Part shown: positions 16,198 through 25,655 of the stretch, in pieces
How positions within the stretch are numbered: the stretch's first letter is position 1
How the letters are laid out: each line of letters opens with the position of its first letter
Source of the DNA: Enterococcus sp. BWB1-3
GTDB lineage: Bacteria > Bacillota > Bacilli > Lactobacillales > Enterococcaceae
Reading direction: 5' to 3'
Length of the DNA stretch: 64,000 bases
Assembly: GCF_016745275.1 (NCBI RefSeq)
Contig: NZ_JADOEP010000014.1
Span: 1-64,000 of the forward strand
Position numbers and translations under genes: made by a program
Notes under the pieces: model-generated
Database searches by the model: none
What the model was told of the DNA's origin: nothing
What the model saw: only the letters and a program-made list of their open reading frames with translations

Positions 16198-16275
16198 TTG
16201 ACAAAAATGATGAACGGCTATATATTTAATTTGTGAATAATACCAATGGCTCTTTTTAAGGTCCTTTGGTTTTTC
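16198..16275 (+). promoter_or_regulatory. Promoter and leader hairpin of the second mannose-family PTS
   Basis: TTGACA (16198-16203) and TATATT (16221-16226) are spaced by 17 bp. In the leader ACCAATGG…CCTTTGGT (16242-16270) can pair and runs into TTTTT, which looks like an attenuator. It may equally be an operator for the GntR protein at 20066. Confidence 0.6.
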
Positions 16276-16294
16276 CGGAAGGAGGAGGATACAT

Positions 16295-16717
16295 TTGATC
16301 GGTTTACTGGTGGTTACTCACGGGAATTTAGGCAAGTCATTGTTGGAATCTATTGCTATTATCACTGGAGAAGTAAAATATGCAGAATCAATAGGGCTGT
16401 ATCATGGAGATAGTCCGGAAGTATTTCGAGGCAGGATTCAGGAAATGATTGAAAAATTGGATTCAGGAAAAGGGGTGCTTGTTCTGGTTGATTTTTTCGG
16501 CGGAACACCTGGTAATGAGGTGTTGAAGCTGTTGCCAAGAGAAAAAATGAAAGTGCTTTCCGGAGTGAATATGGCGATGCTTTTGGAGGTTGTTGTGAAC
16601 CGGGATTTTTCAAATGACGTGGAACAGATTGGCCGGATAGCGTTGGAAAGCGGAAGCAGGAGCGTCATGGATTTAAATAAAGCATACAATAATATGATAG
16701 AAAGGACAGGTAAATAA
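16295..16717 (+). CDS. PTS mannose-family EIIA component, TTG start
   Basis: This is a 140-aa EIIA with phospho-acceptor His9 in LLVVTHGNLG and the FFGGTPGNE motif (~residues 69-77) and GVNMAML segment. Translation starts at TTG 16295, placed 5 nt after the strong site GGAAGGAGGAGG; no ATG exists in a better place. It heads an operon of six or more genes: EIIA, EIIB, EIIC, EIID, zinc dehydrogenase and, further on, GntR, aldolase and epimerase. The TTG start may tune expression of the phosphotransfer subunit. Confidence 0.88.
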   Translation: MIGLLVVTHGNLGKSLLESIAIITGEVKYAESIGLYHGDSPEVFRGRIQEMIEKLDSGKGVLVLVDFFGGTPGNEVLKLLPREKMKVLSGVNMAMLLEVVVNRDFSNDVEQIGRIALESGSRSVMDLNKAYNNMIERTGK

Positions 16718-16719
16718 TT

Positions 16720-17193
16720 ATGGGTATTGTATTGGCAAGAATCGATGACCGTTTAATTCACGGACAAGTCATGACATCATGGCTTAATTATACTGGTGCA
16801 AACAGAATCATTATCGTAGATGAGGAGACAGCGAATGATACGTTTTTAAAGATGATTGTGACTTCTGTAGCTCCTGCAAATATAAGAACGGAGGTTTTTG
16901 ATATTGAAGGAGGAGCCGAAATATTAAGCAATCTTGGTGAATCAGATAAGGTAATTGTTTTAGTAAAATCACCTTCTTGCTATGTGGAATTGCTGAAAAG
17001 AGGCGTAGCACTGGAAAAGGTGAATATTGGAGGAATGGGTGCCAAAGAAGGTCGTTCTAAATTTTATAAAAATATTTCTGCATCTGAAGAAGAAAAGGGT
17101 TGGTTAAAAGAGCTGATTGACAATGGTGTCAATGTTAGTATTCAAATTATTGCTGAAGATAAGTCCATTGATGTTTCAAAGTTAGTAAGTTAG
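16720..17193 (+). CDS. PTS mannose-family EIIB component
   Basis: The 157-aa EIIB has active-site His14 in DDRLIHGQVMTSW and the NIGGMGAKEGR loop near residue 106. It begins 2 bp after the EIIA stop, showing tight coupling. The phosphate passes from EIIA His9 to this His and on to the sugar. Sequence differs enough from the EIIB at 9404 that the two systems are not recent duplicates. The sugar is not deducible from this subunit alone. Confidence 0.9.
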   Translation: MGIVLARIDDRLIHGQVMTSWLNYTGANRIIIVDEETANDTFLKMIVTSVAPANIRTEVFDIEGGAEILSNLGESDKVIVLVKSPSCYVELLKRGVALEKVNIGGMGAKEGRSKFYKNISASEEEKGWLKELIDNGVNVSIQIIAEDKSIDVSKLVS

Positions 17194-17206
17194 GAGGAAT
17201 AAGAGA

Positions 17207-17974
17207 ATGGGTATTTCATTTATACAGGCAATCTTAATTGGTATCGTTTATTATCTTGGTGTTACAGGCACTCCGTGGTTCTCATTACTGGGAAGTATTT
17301 CATTTATGCAAAAGCCTCTTGTAGCAGGAACGATTGTTGGATTTATTCTGGGTGATCCTATTCAGGGTGTGATTATCGGAGCGGCGATTCAACTGCCGTA
17401 TATTGCATTTATCTCTGCCGGGGGGACAGCCCCGGTAGATCCGGGACTGGCAGGTACGCTTGGTACGGCACTGGCACTGGCATCTGGAGCAGACCCGCAG
17501 ACAGCAGTAACACTGGCGATGCCGATTGGATTACTGGGAACTGTAATTTGGGTTGCCCATATGACGGTGGATGTATTTTTTGTTCATATGGCTGATAAAG
17601 CAGCTGATGAGGGCAATCTCGACCGCATCAATTTTCTGCATGTAGTACCGCCGCAAATTATCCTCCTCCTGATGAGTGTAATTCCAGTTGCATTTGCAGC
17701 GTACTACGGCTCTGGGGCAGTAAGCAGTATACTGGGATATTTGGATGGGACGCCTCTTCATATTTTACAGGTCATCGGCGGGTTGCTTCCTGCGTTAGGT
17801 ATCGCAATGAATTTGCGTTCCATTAATCGTCCGAACACGATGCTGTTCTTTATTTTAGGGTTTGTAATGGCAATATACATGGGATTGGATGTTATTGTCA
17901 TAGCTGTGGTTGGAGCGATTATTGCCTACTTATATACCATTACACCAAGAAATGAAATTAGCGGGTTAGGCTAA
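17207..17974 (+). CDS. PTS mannose-family EIIC component
   Basis: The 255-aa integral membrane subunit contains QKPLVAGTIVGFILGDPIQG (~residues 33-52), the family's first conserved block, and GGTAPVDPGLAGTLG thereafter. Hydrophobic segments fill most of the length. It begins 13 bp after EIIB with AGGAGGAATAAGAG. It is shorter than the EIIC at 9914 and has no acidic tail. The AgaC/AgaW branch of the family appears closest by eye. Confidence 0.87.
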   Translation: MGISFIQAILIGIVYYLGVTGTPWFSLLGSISFMQKPLVAGTIVGFILGDPIQGVIIGAAIQLPYIAFISAGGTAPVDPGLAGTLGTALALASGADPQTAVTLAMPIGLLGTVIWVAHMTVDVFFVHMADKAADEGNLDRINFLHVVPPQIILLLMSVIPVAFAAYYGSGAVSSILGYLDGTPLHILQVIGGLLPALGIAMNLRSINRPNTMLFFILGFVMAIYMGLDVIVIAVVGAIIAYLYTITPRNEISGLG

Positions 17975-17993
17975 AGAAGAGGGAGGAATAGAA

Positions 17994-18842
17994 ATGGAGC
18001 AAGCAACAGAGAATGAAGGTTCAGAAGTAAGAAAAGAGCTCTCGAAAAAGGACGTGGCAAAATCGTTTTGGCGTTGGACATTTTTCAGTCATGCCAACTA
18101 CAATTATGAACGTTTGGAAGCGACGGGATTAGTTCATGCATTTAGTCCAATCATAAAAAAGCTCTATGCAGATAATCCGGAGGAATACCGAAATGCGTTA
18201 AAAAGACACATGGCGTTTTTTAATACTGAGCCTCATTTTGGCGGAGTTATTTGCGGAATGGTTATTGCAATGGAAGAAGATCGTGCCAATGGCGCACCAA
18301 TCACAGATGATGCCATTAATGGAATAAAGACCGGATTGATGGGACCGTTTGCCGGTATTGGCGATACACTTTGGCAGGGCACCTTGACTCCTATTTTGCT
18401 GGCTTTTGGGGTGAGTCTGGGTTCAGAAGGAAATCTGATGGGGCCGCTGGTTTACGGGCTGATGATGTTTGGGATCATGTTTTCTCTTGCCTATTTTGTC
18501 TGGATGCAGGGGTACAGGATGGGGAAGACAGGGATTGAAAAAATTTTAAGCAGTAATATTTTGCAGTATTTAATCACAGGTGCGTCCGCAATGGGTGCTA
18601 TTGTACTGGGAGCATTAACAGCCAACTTTGTTTCGGTTTCTTCCCCTTTTGTTATTAAGGTCGGAACTGTCGAGCTGGGGCTGCAGGAAGATATACTGGA
18701 TAAGCTGTTTAAAGGGATTCTGCCTTTAGGGATTACATTGCTTACACTGTATCTTTTGAAGAATCGAAAAATGAAGTCGACAACTGTTATGCTGATTTTA
18801 GTTGTGATAGGCGTTGTTTTTGGCGCAGCAAATATATTCTAA
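17994..18842 (+). CDS. PTS mannose-family EIID component
   Basis: The 282-aa subunit shows KRHMAFFNTEPHFGG (~residues 70-84) and GLMGPFAGIGDTLWQG (~105-120), both EIID hallmarks, and ends with two membrane helices. The first 20 residues are charged and glutamate-rich. RBS GGGAGGAATAGAA precedes ATG 17994. It closes the transporter part of the operon, with the dehydrogenase gene only 22 bp downstream, so transport and the first catabolic step are probably co-expressed. Confidence 0.87.
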   Translation: MEQATENEGSEVRKELSKKDVAKSFWRWTFFSHANYNYERLEATGLVHAFSPIIKKLYADNPEEYRNALKRHMAFFNTEPHFGGVICGMVIAMEEDRANGAPITDDAINGIKTGLMGPFAGIGDTLWQGTLTPILLAFGVSLGSEGNLMGPLVYGLMMFGIMFSLAYFVWMQGYRMGKTGIEKILSSNILQYLITGASAMGAIVLGALTANFVSVSSPFVIKVGTVELGLQEDILDKLFKGILPLGITLLTLYLLKNRKMKSTTVMLILVVIGVVFGAANIF

Positions 18843-18864
18843 GGGAAGATTAGAGGTGTAGAAA

Positions 18865-19899
18865 ATGAGAACTGCAGTTTTTCATGGGATTAAAGACTTG
18901 GTGATTGAAGAGTGTGACATACCAAAAGTTTCAGCAGATAAGATTCTGATAAAAATCAAAGCCTGTGCGATTTGTACATGGGAGCAAAGAGTATATACAG
19001 GCGTTAAAAAGGTGGACTATCCTTTTATTGGCGGACATGAAATAGCTGCTGAGATTATTGATTTGGGCAGTAACATTGATTCGAAAAACTGGACAATTGG
19101 GGATAAAGTGGTTTTTGGAACAAATCTAGCCTGCGGGAATTGTGAATTCTGCAAGAGCGGGGAAGAGCAGAATTGTCTGGATTTCAACCACAGCAAGCAC
19201 TTGGAAGGTCTGCCGCATAAAGGGATGGGCGGTTTGTCGGAATATATGCTTGTCGAACCGCGGCATCTGTTCCATTATTCTAATGTTTCTCCGGAAGAAG
19301 CAGCGTTGACAGAACCCTTATCTTGTGTGGTTCATAGTTGTGAAACTGCCGATATTCAATATGGAGATTTAGTAGTGGTCATCGGCTGCGGTATCATGGG
19401 ACAGCTTCACATCGAACTGGCAGTCAAAAGCGGCGCAGCTGTACTGGCCTGTGATTTGAATCCGGACAGACTGGTGTTGGCAAAGAAGCTTGGCGCACAT
19501 TATACTGTCAATTCTGATGAACTGGATTTAGCTGCTGAAATAAATCGAATCAGCCGAGGGTTGGGGGCAAATGTAGTGTTTGATACAACCCCTATTCCGT
19601 CTGTGGTTGAAGAGGCAGTATCTTTTGTAGCAAATACAGGTCGGGTTATTCTGTATTCTTCATTTTATCCAGACACTCCGGTGCGGTTCAGTCCCGACAA
19701 GCTTCACAAGGGAGGCTATCAAATCGCAGGAACAGCTAATTCAAACAGTCGTGATTTTGTTCGGGCAGCGAAAATGATCAGTGAGAAAATTATTGATGTA
19801 CGACCCTTTATCAGTGAAGTGGTTGGGTTTGATGAAGTGGTTTCAGGTTTTGAGTCGGCGATCAAAGGCGACAAGTACCGGGTAGTCGTAAAATTCTAG
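18865..19899 (+). CDS. Zinc-dependent sugar (alcohol) phosphate dehydrogenase
   Basis: The 344-aa medium-chain dehydrogenase has catalytic zinc ligands in AICTWEQ and GGHEIAAE, four structural-zinc cysteines in CGNCEFCKSGEEQNC, and an NAD(P)-binding VIGCGIMGQ near residue 174. Members oxidise polyols or reduce ketoses, including the L-sorbose-1-phosphate reductase group. Because a PTS delivers a phosphorylated sugar, the substrate is probably a ketose or polyol phosphate. With the aldolase and epimerase genes it forms a complete route to triose phosphates. The exact substrate remains open. Confidence 0.75.
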   Translation: MRTAVFHGIKDLVIEECDIPKVSADKILIKIKACAICTWEQRVYTGVKKVDYPFIGGHEIAAEIIDLGSNIDSKNWTIGDKVVFGTNLACGNCEFCKSGEEQNCLDFNHSKHLEGLPHKGMGGLSEYMLVEPRHLFHYSNVSPEEAALTEPLSCVVHSCETADIQYGDLVVVIGCGIMGQLHIELAVKSGAAVLACDLNPDRLVLAKKLGAHYTVNSDELDLAAEINRISRGLGANVVFDTTPIPSVVEEAVSFVANTGRVILYSSFYPDTPVRFSPDKLHKGGYQIAGTANSNSRDFVRAAKMISEKIIDVRPFISEVVGFDEVVSGFESAIKGDKYRVVVKF

Positions 19900-19912
19900 G
19901 ATCAAGAGAGCG

Positions 19913-20006
19913 AAGCAGACGGTATCGATGGATGAAGGTATGTTATAATCAATATGAAAAAATCTGACAAAATGCATCCATCCCGGACGAATCTAACTGT
20001 CTGCTT
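19913..20006. promoter_or_regulatory. Long stem-loop around the GntR promoter
   Basis: AAGCAGAC (19913) pairs with GTCTGCTT (to 20006), and GATGGATG with CATCCATC inside. The loop holds an extended -10 TGTTATAAT. This may act both as end of the PTS transcript and as an autoregulatory site for the GntR gene. Confidence 0.5.
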
Positions 20007-20065
20007 TGAAGAGTATTTACTTGATATACTACTTAGAGCAGAATAACAAGGAGGTATATCAATTC

Positions 20066-20776
20066 ATGGAAGAGTTCATTCCAAAATATAAACGTGTAAG
20101 TAATGATATTCAACATTTGGCAAAAATTTTAAGTAATCAGGGGAAGCCTCTTCCCAGTGAAAGAAAGCTCTCTGAAAGCTTAAATGTTAGTCGGACGACT
20201 GTTAAACGTGCCCTTGAAGCATTGGAAAGACAAGGAATTGTCTCATACATTGAAGGAAAAGGATTTATTTTGCAGGATCGGGATGTAAAAGTTGTTTCCA
20301 GTATGCATATTTCAGGATTTTATGATGATATTGTTTCAAGGAAAAAGAAAATCAGTTCAGAGGTCTTACAAAAGAATGTTATTCAAGCGGATAAAGAGTT
20401 AAGTACCGTGCTTGAAATTGCTGAAGGAGATTATGTTTTTAATCTCCTGAGACTGAGAAGCGTAGACAATATGGTTTATTCTCTGACTGAAAGCTTTATT
20501 CCACTAGATCGTTGTCCTGAAATAGGTTCAATTGATTTAACGGATAAATCGCTCTGGAAAACACTCAGTCAGTTTGGGATTCAACCGCAAATTGTCAGTC
20601 AGCGTGTCAGCGCACGAATGGCTAATTATACTGAAATTGATTACTTAAATATTTCTAAGCCTGCTGTTGTCATGGTTGTGAACAATCTTGCTTGTTGGGA
20701 AAATAAGCCCATTGAGCTTTCCTATGTATATACAGACGTCCTCTCGACAAATCTTGAATATCGTTTTACTAATTAA
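20066..20776 (+). CDS. GntR-family regulator, HutC/UTRA type
   Basis: The 236-aa product has a winged-helix domain (residues ~8-75: PSERKLSESLNVSRTTVKRALEAL…GIVSYIEGKGF) followed by a UTRA ligand domain. The start at 20066 (MEEFIPKYKR) is chosen because AAGGAGG lies 11 nt upstream; the longer frame from 20006 begins inside the stem-loop and has no site. It sits inside the catabolic cluster between dehydrogenase and aldolase genes, so it most likely represses the 16.2-22.5 kb operon until a phosphorylated intermediate binds. The operator is not certain; the leader dyad at 16242-16270 is one candidate. Confidence 0.85.
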   Translation: MEEFIPKYKRVSNDIQHLAKILSNQGKPLPSERKLSESLNVSRTTVKRALEALERQGIVSYIEGKGFILQDRDVKVVSSMHISGFYDDIVSRKKKISSEVLQKNVIQADKELSTVLEIAEGDYVFNLLRLRSVDNMVYSLTESFIPLDRCPEIGSIDLTDKSLWKTLSQFGIQPQIVSQRVSARMANYTEIDYLNISKPAVVMVVNNLACWENKPIELSYVYTDVLSTNLEYRFTN

Positions 20777-20793
20777 AACGAGGAGGACAAATT

Positions 20794-21672
20794 ATGTTAG
20801 TCACATTGAAGGAACTCTTGAAAGATGCAAAACGCACACCTTATGCTGTTGGAGCAATAAATGTTCCAAACCTTGAAGCAATTCGTGCAGTGGTTGAGGC
20901 AGCAGAGGAGTTGAATTCTCCGGTTATTTTACAGCATGCCGAAGTACATGAAAATCTGGTTCGTCTGGAAGAAATTGGTCCGGTGATGTTGGATTATGCA
21001 CGCCGGGCAAAAGTTCCTGTTGCAGTTCACTTAGACCACGGAGCATCTTTTGATATGTGTGTTCAGGCAATCAGATTGGGCTTTACGTCTATTATGTATG
21101 ATGCATCCAGCAAGCCGTATGAAGTCAATTTGGCAGAAACAAAAGAAATTGTTAAAATCGCTCATGCAGCAGGGGTCTCTGTTGAGGCAGAATTGGGTCA
21201 TATTTTTACCTCAGCTGTCGGCGGTGGTGAAGGGCGCGGTTCTGATTCCAGTGAAGATTATGATGATTTGGAGGATGTGTATACAGATCCAGACATGGCA
21301 AAAGCTTTTGTGGAGGAAACAGGGGTGGATTGTCTGGCGATTGGGTTTGGAACCGTTCACGGTATTTATTTAAAAGAGCCCAAACTGGATCTGGATCGTA
21401 TTCTGCAAATCAAAAATAAGATTGATATCCCTTTTGTCATGCATGGCGGTTCAGGGGTATCCGAGGCAGACTATAAAACGGCAATCAGAAATGGTATTTG
21501 TAAAATTAATTACTATACTTATATGAATAAAGCCGGTGGTAAAGGGGTTATAGAATGTCTGAAAAAAATGATTGCCGGAGAAACGGTCTTTTTTGACGAA
21601 CTTTCTTTGGCTGCAACAGCCGAAATGAAGAAAAATGTCAAAGAAGCAATGAAAATTTTTATGAACCCTTAG
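20794..21672 (+). CDS. Class II (zinc) ketose-bisphosphate aldolase
   Basis: The 292-aa aldolase of the Fba/GatY/KbaY family splits a ketose-1,6-bisphosphate or ketose-1-phosphate into two trioses. Metal and substrate residues are visible in VHLDHGAS (~residues 76-83), EAELGHI, FGTVHGIY and MHGGSGVS. Length matches the family. It starts 17 bp after the GntR stop with GAGGAGG as ribosome site. As the second aldolase-type gene in this kind of pathway it would be dedicated to the imported sugar rather than to glycolysis. Whether it prefers fructose, tagatose or sorbose derivatives cannot be told by eye. Confidence 0.85.
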   Translation: MLVTLKELLKDAKRTPYAVGAINVPNLEAIRAVVEAAEELNSPVILQHAEVHENLVRLEEIGPVMLDYARRAKVPVAVHLDHGASFDMCVQAIRLGFTSIMYDASSKPYEVNLAETKEIVKIAHAAGVSVEAELGHIFTSAVGGGEGRGSDSSEDYDDLEDVYTDPDMAKAFVEETGVDCLAIGFGTVHGIYLKEPKLDLDRILQIKNKIDIPFVMHGGSGVSEADYKTAIRNGICKINYYTYMNKAGGKGVIECLKKMIAGETVFFDELSLAATAEMKKNVKEAMKIFMNP

Positions 21673-21787
21673 GAGCTGTCTGAGAACTTGGACTGTAAGA
21701 AAATTTAGAGATGCCATGATTTTGAAGTGAAAATAAGGTGTTTGTTTATAAGGTATAGAGTCGTTCTAGTCAGCGAAGGAGGCAAAG

Positions 21788-22474
21788 ATGGCTAAAATTG
21801 CTGCTTCAATTATGTGCGGAAATCAACTGAAATTGGGTCAGGAACTGGAAGACCTGCAAATAGCTAGAATAGACTGGCTGCATTGTGATGTTATGGATGG
21901 AATGTTTGTGAATAATTTAGCAATGGGACCTTATGTGCTGGAGCCGATTATTCAATCTGGTCAATTTACAACAGACGTTCATTTGGCGTGTATTCATCCG
22001 GAAAAATATATAGAGATGTTTGCACCGATTCATCCTGACTATATTACATTTCATGTGGAAACAACGACAGATGCTGCAGGGCTCATTCGTCAGATTCATC
22101 AGATGGGAATGAAAGCGGGGATTGCTCTAAACCCACAGACGACGGTTGAAATGATTTTCCCTTATTTGTCTGATGTTGACCTGGTTTTAATGATGACGGT
22201 AAATCCGGGTTTTGCGGGACAGAAATTTGATTACAGTGTTTTGGAAAAGCTGAAGCTGTTAAACGAAGAATTAAAAAAGCAACAGCTCAGACCACTTATT
22301 GAAGTGGATGGAAATATACACTCAGAGACTGTTTCGTTGATCAGTCAGTATGGGGCTGATCTGTATGTGGTTGGAACCTCTGCGCTTTTTAACAGCAAAC
22401 AAGGAAGCTATCGTGATAAGGTGGAAGACTTGTTAACAGCTGTTTGCAAAATCAAAAGTAAAAGAAAATTGTAA
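21788..22474 (+). CDS. Ribulose-phosphate 3-epimerase family enzyme (allulose-6-P epimerase-like)
   Basis: The 228-aa TIM-barrel epimerase has the family motifs ASIMCGNQ, HCDVMDGMFVNN (metal ligands His/Asp), DVHLACIHPE, FHVETT, MTVNPGFAGQKF and the phosphate-binding VGTSALF. It resembles AlsE-type D-allulose-6-phosphate 3-epimerase more than housekeeping Rpe, judged by context and by the MAKIAASIMCG opening. It would convert a C3-epimeric ketose phosphate into one the aldolase can use. A 115-bp gap precedes it; a strong terminator follows, so it ends the operon. RBS GAAGGAGG is clear. Confidence 0.78.
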   Translation: MAKIAASIMCGNQLKLGQELEDLQIARIDWLHCDVMDGMFVNNLAMGPYVLEPIIQSGQFTTDVHLACIHPEKYIEMFAPIHPDYITFHVETTTDAAGLIRQIHQMGMKAGIALNPQTTVEMIFPYLSDVDLVLMMTVNPGFAGQKFDYSVLEKLKLLNEELKKQQLRPLIEVDGNIHSETVSLISQYGADLYVVGTSALFNSKQGSYRDKVEDLLTAVCKIKSKRKL

Positions 22475-22548
22475 AGAGATAAGGGATGTGACAAACATTC
22501 ATAGGGGCAGTTGCCCTCATGAATGTTTGTCACAATCTCTTTTTTTTA
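22473..22548 (+). terminator. Strong terminator with ~27-bp stem
   Basis: A long near-perfect stem (ATGTGACAAACATTCAT / ATGAATGTTTGTCACA) is followed by eight Ts. Its right half is repeated almost exactly at 29878-29912. Confidence 0.85.
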
Positions 22549-22656
22549 GTAATAGATTACAGTTGCTGAAATTACAATATCTGTCAGTAAAACAGTTTCT
22601 GGTTAAGGATGAACGTTTCATATTCAAAGATTAATGAGATCGGTAGATATCCGGTT

Positions 22657-22763
22657 ATTTTTGAAGCTGCTCGTTCTTGTCATTGAAGTATACAGGTTAA
22701 AATTTTCTATCGTTGAACATTATTTATAAACGACCTTTTATTATAATTTATAATTTGGTCAGA
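22657..22763. repeat. Dispersed intergenic repeat, copy B
   Basis: It matches the conserved ~105-bp body of copies A (6908) and C (27696), from GAAGCTGCTCGTTCTTGTCA to AATTTGGTCAG. The opening hairpin seen in copies A and C is missing here. An AT-only stretch (22795-22855) separates it from the Mga-like gene. Confidence 0.7.
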
Positions 22764-22920
22764 TTACTAGTGCTCAATATCATGGGGTTTATTTGTTTTT
22801 TTAATTAATTATTTATTTTATTTTAATATTTTATTTACTTTTTTTAAAATAACGTTTATTCTGTTGTTGGAAAGAAATGCTATTGTATGAAAAAGATTTT
22901 TAGCTTGATGAGGTGTTAAT

Positions 22921-24423
22921 ATGAATATTTTAAATAAAAGGGACTATGCTTATAGCTATATCATTAGAAGTATTTTTTCAGAAGAAGAACTGTCTGTGGA
23001 ATCGTTGATTTATGAATTAAATATCAGCAAATCTACATTTGCTAATATTATTAACGAATTAAACGAAATTATTTATCCGATTCAAATTAAGTATTATCAA
23101 AATACAATAAAACTTATTCGACCCCCAGAATATTCCTTTGACTTTTGTATAGCTCAAATTTTAAAAAATAGTTTAGAGTATTCCATTATGGAATTGCTGT
23201 TTTTTGAACAACACCCTACTTACTTAGCGATTTCTGATGAATTATTTGTTAGTGAATCTACAATAAAAAGAATAATTGGGTCCATTAGACCCAAACTAAA
23301 AGAAATAGATATTATCCTTCAAACTAAACCTTTGTGCATTGCTGGAAATGAGACAAATATTCGTTATTTCTTTATGGCTTTTTTTAAAGAAAAATATGGC
23401 TTTTTTAACCTTCCCTTTCCAGAAGACACTATAAAAGCTTTAGGGAACTTTTATAGATACGGTGCATTTGTTATGGAAAAACAATCTACAGCTCAACAAT
23501 ACATTCGATTTATATTATCAACTGCAGTTTCATATGAAAGAGAACTTCGTCACCATAGACTTGATTTACCTAATAGTTTAAATATAAAGTTTCTTAAAAA
23601 ACTGATAGAAACTGCTCCTAATCTTATTACCGAATTAGAAAGACCCGATGATCCAAATGATACTGAATTTTATATTCGTATTTTTTATCTTTTTACAAAT
23701 AATACTCCCTTAAACCTTGAAATAAACAATCGCTCTGTTGCATCTCAAAATCAACAAATAGCTGAATTTTTAAGTCTATTTTGCGATATTTTCAAACTAC
23801 AGATTGATAAAAAACAACTAGATGATCTTTCATTAGAAATTTTTGAAATTATTTACAACTTTAAAAGACCTATCGAGTCATCTAACTTTGTACTAACAAA
23901 TCAATTTAAAGAATTTTACCAACTAAGTACTTTTTTTATGGAGTCTTATCATCTTATAATGAAAGAGATTTATGAATATTGTTTTTCAGAAGAATTTTAT
24001 TCATACTTCTATATTGTCTTTTTTGCAGTTACAACTACTTTTCCACATCTATTAGATACGTTATATGATGATTATAGTAATATTACGATAACATTACTGA
24101 TCGATTTTGATTTCCAATTCTCTAATTATTTAAAGAATAAACTCGAAAAATTGATTCCTGGCAGCCCACATTTCAATGTTATTTCTACCGCTAAAGATTT
24201 AAATATTTCAAAAATAGTTGAAACTACTGATTTATTAATTACAAATATATTAGATATTACGCCATTTAAAACATCAACAACTACCGTAATTTCTATTTCT
24301 CATTATTTAACTCAACAGGATTTAACCTATATACTAAATGCTGTTCAAGCTAAGTATAAGAAAAATTATATGGAACTTTTAACAAGAAGCTCTGTTTATT
24401 TCACTAAATATAATGTATATTGA
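22921..24423 (+). CDS. Mga-family transcriptional regulator
   Basis: The 500-aa product has two N-terminal helix-turn-helix regions (~residues 25-50 SVESLIYELNISKSTFANII; ~95-120 AISDELFVSESTIKRII), a central PRD-like helical part and a C-terminal EIIB-like fold. These are features of Mga/AtxA virulence-type regulators, which can be phosphorylated by the PTS. The gene is much richer in A and T than its neighbours and is followed by a broken IS, so it looks acquired. Its target may be the secreted-protein gene at 26306-27118, which shares the AT bias. The ribosome site before ATG 22921 is weak (GATGAGGTG). Confidence 0.75.
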   Translation: MNILNKRDYAYSYIIRSIFSEEELSVESLIYELNISKSTFANIINELNEIIYPIQIKYYQNTIKLIRPPEYSFDFCIAQILKNSLEYSIMELLFFEQHPTYLAISDELFVSESTIKRIIGSIRPKLKEIDIILQTKPLCIAGNETNIRYFFMAFFKEKYGFFNLPFPEDTIKALGNFYRYGAFVMEKQSTAQQYIRFILSTAVSYERELRHHRLDLPNSLNIKFLKKLIETAPNLITELERPDDPNDTEFYIRIFYLFTNNTPLNLEINNRSVASQNQQIAEFLSLFCDIFKLQIDKKQLDDLSLEIFEIIYNFKRPIESSNFVLTNQFKEFYQLSTFFMESYHLIMKEIYEYCFSEEFYSYFYIVFFAVTTTFPHLLDTLYDDYSNITITLLIDFDFQFSNYLKNKLEKLIPGSPHFNVISTAKDLNISKIVETTDLLITNILDITPFKTSTTTVISISHYLTQQDLTYILNAVQAKYKKNYMELLTRSSVYFTKYNVY

Positions 24424-24430
24424 GTGGTTG

Positions 24431-25420
24431 TCAAATTGCTTGCTGGACGAACTCCTGTAAAAAAAGATAAAAAACTGAACTGCTTTTCAGTTCAATGGAA
24501 ATTAGGTGCAAAGAATCTACCATCAATTTAGACAGATTTAAGGCAACACACTTAAAGCAATGCTGGCAAGCATAGTATCTTTTCTTTTCATTAGAATTAA
24601 GTCCATTCCAAAACAACGCTTCAATTGGCTGAAGTTGCGCTCCATCTCGATACGATCTCGATTGTCCAAGCGTTTGCTGTGAACTTTATTTTTAGGGGTA
24701 TCCCAAGGCTGGACCGGAAAGACGAATCTCCCGTTGCTTACAGTAGTTGAGATTGTTCCGATTGCGATCGATTTTTCCTAAACGGGCAACTCCATTGGCT
24801 AAACTAATATCCAGCTTAGTGCCAAATTCCGTCGCTGCTTTGATTTTCACATGAACAATAGGCAAATAAACTTCCCGAGCTTTTCGACGGTAAGTGCGCG
24901 GTTTATTCAATTGCTTTTCTTCGTAGAGGGTGTCAATAATGGTTTCCTCAAGTGTCCGAGCATCATTCAATAACTTCGTGTCTGTTGGATACTTGATCTG
25001 GTGCGGTGCATGGGCGGTATCTAAAATAAGCGTTCTGCTATTCGAATCGCTGTCATCATCATCTTCTGGTTGTTCTTTCAAGTGAGCGCCTAAGATTTTT
25101 TCGTTAATTGTCATCAGTGTCACGTCGTCTAAGCATTTGCGAAAATAGAGCATTGTAGACGCATCAAACGGTTGTTCATCTTGATAGCCAGGCAAGCCGA
25201 TAAAGAATTAAAGATAGGGGTTTTCTTGAATTTGCAGGATCATTTCTTCGTCAGAATAGCTGTATTCTTTTTGGATGAGTAATGCTTCTAGTGTCATCCG
25301 CAACGGTTTGGTCACAGTCCTCTTTTTGTCCCGAAAGTTTTTGGCATATTCTTTTTCCAATGCCTTCCATGGAATGATCTGCACTTTTTTGATCCAGTGA
25401 TTTTGCGGTTAAATCGCTGA
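24431..25420 (-). pseudogene. IS5-like transposase, broken
   Basis: On the minus strand the sequence reads NHWIKKVQIIPWKALEKEY… (N-terminal, from ~25415), TAA at 25208-25210 in place of a Gln codon (PYL-stop-FFIGLPGYQ), then the DDE core with LILDTAHAPHQIKYPTD and PRTYRRKAREVYL. A frameshift near 24700 follows and a C-terminal RIEMERNFSQLKRCFG stretch. These are DUF772/DDE_Tnp_1 (IS5-group) features. It has lost its start and cannot be active. A hairpin (CTGAATAA / TTATTCAG, 25418-25447) and a TAATTAGAATTT dyad (25473-25505) mark its upstream edge. Confidence 0.75.
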
Positions 25421-25655
25421 ATAACCAGTATTTTTTGATTATTCAGCAGGTATTATATAGCAAGCTCAACACTTAATTAGAATTTTCAAGTTCAAATTCT
25501 AATTAAATACAAACAAAAATGACCTTGTATTATTATGTCTTTCTATGCTATGGATTAACTACGGACTAAAGTTGATTTTCTATAAGTTAGCTGACAGAAA
25601 ATAGCTAGCTTATTTGTTTTTTTAATATAAAGTCTCAAAAATTTATAAAAAAACG

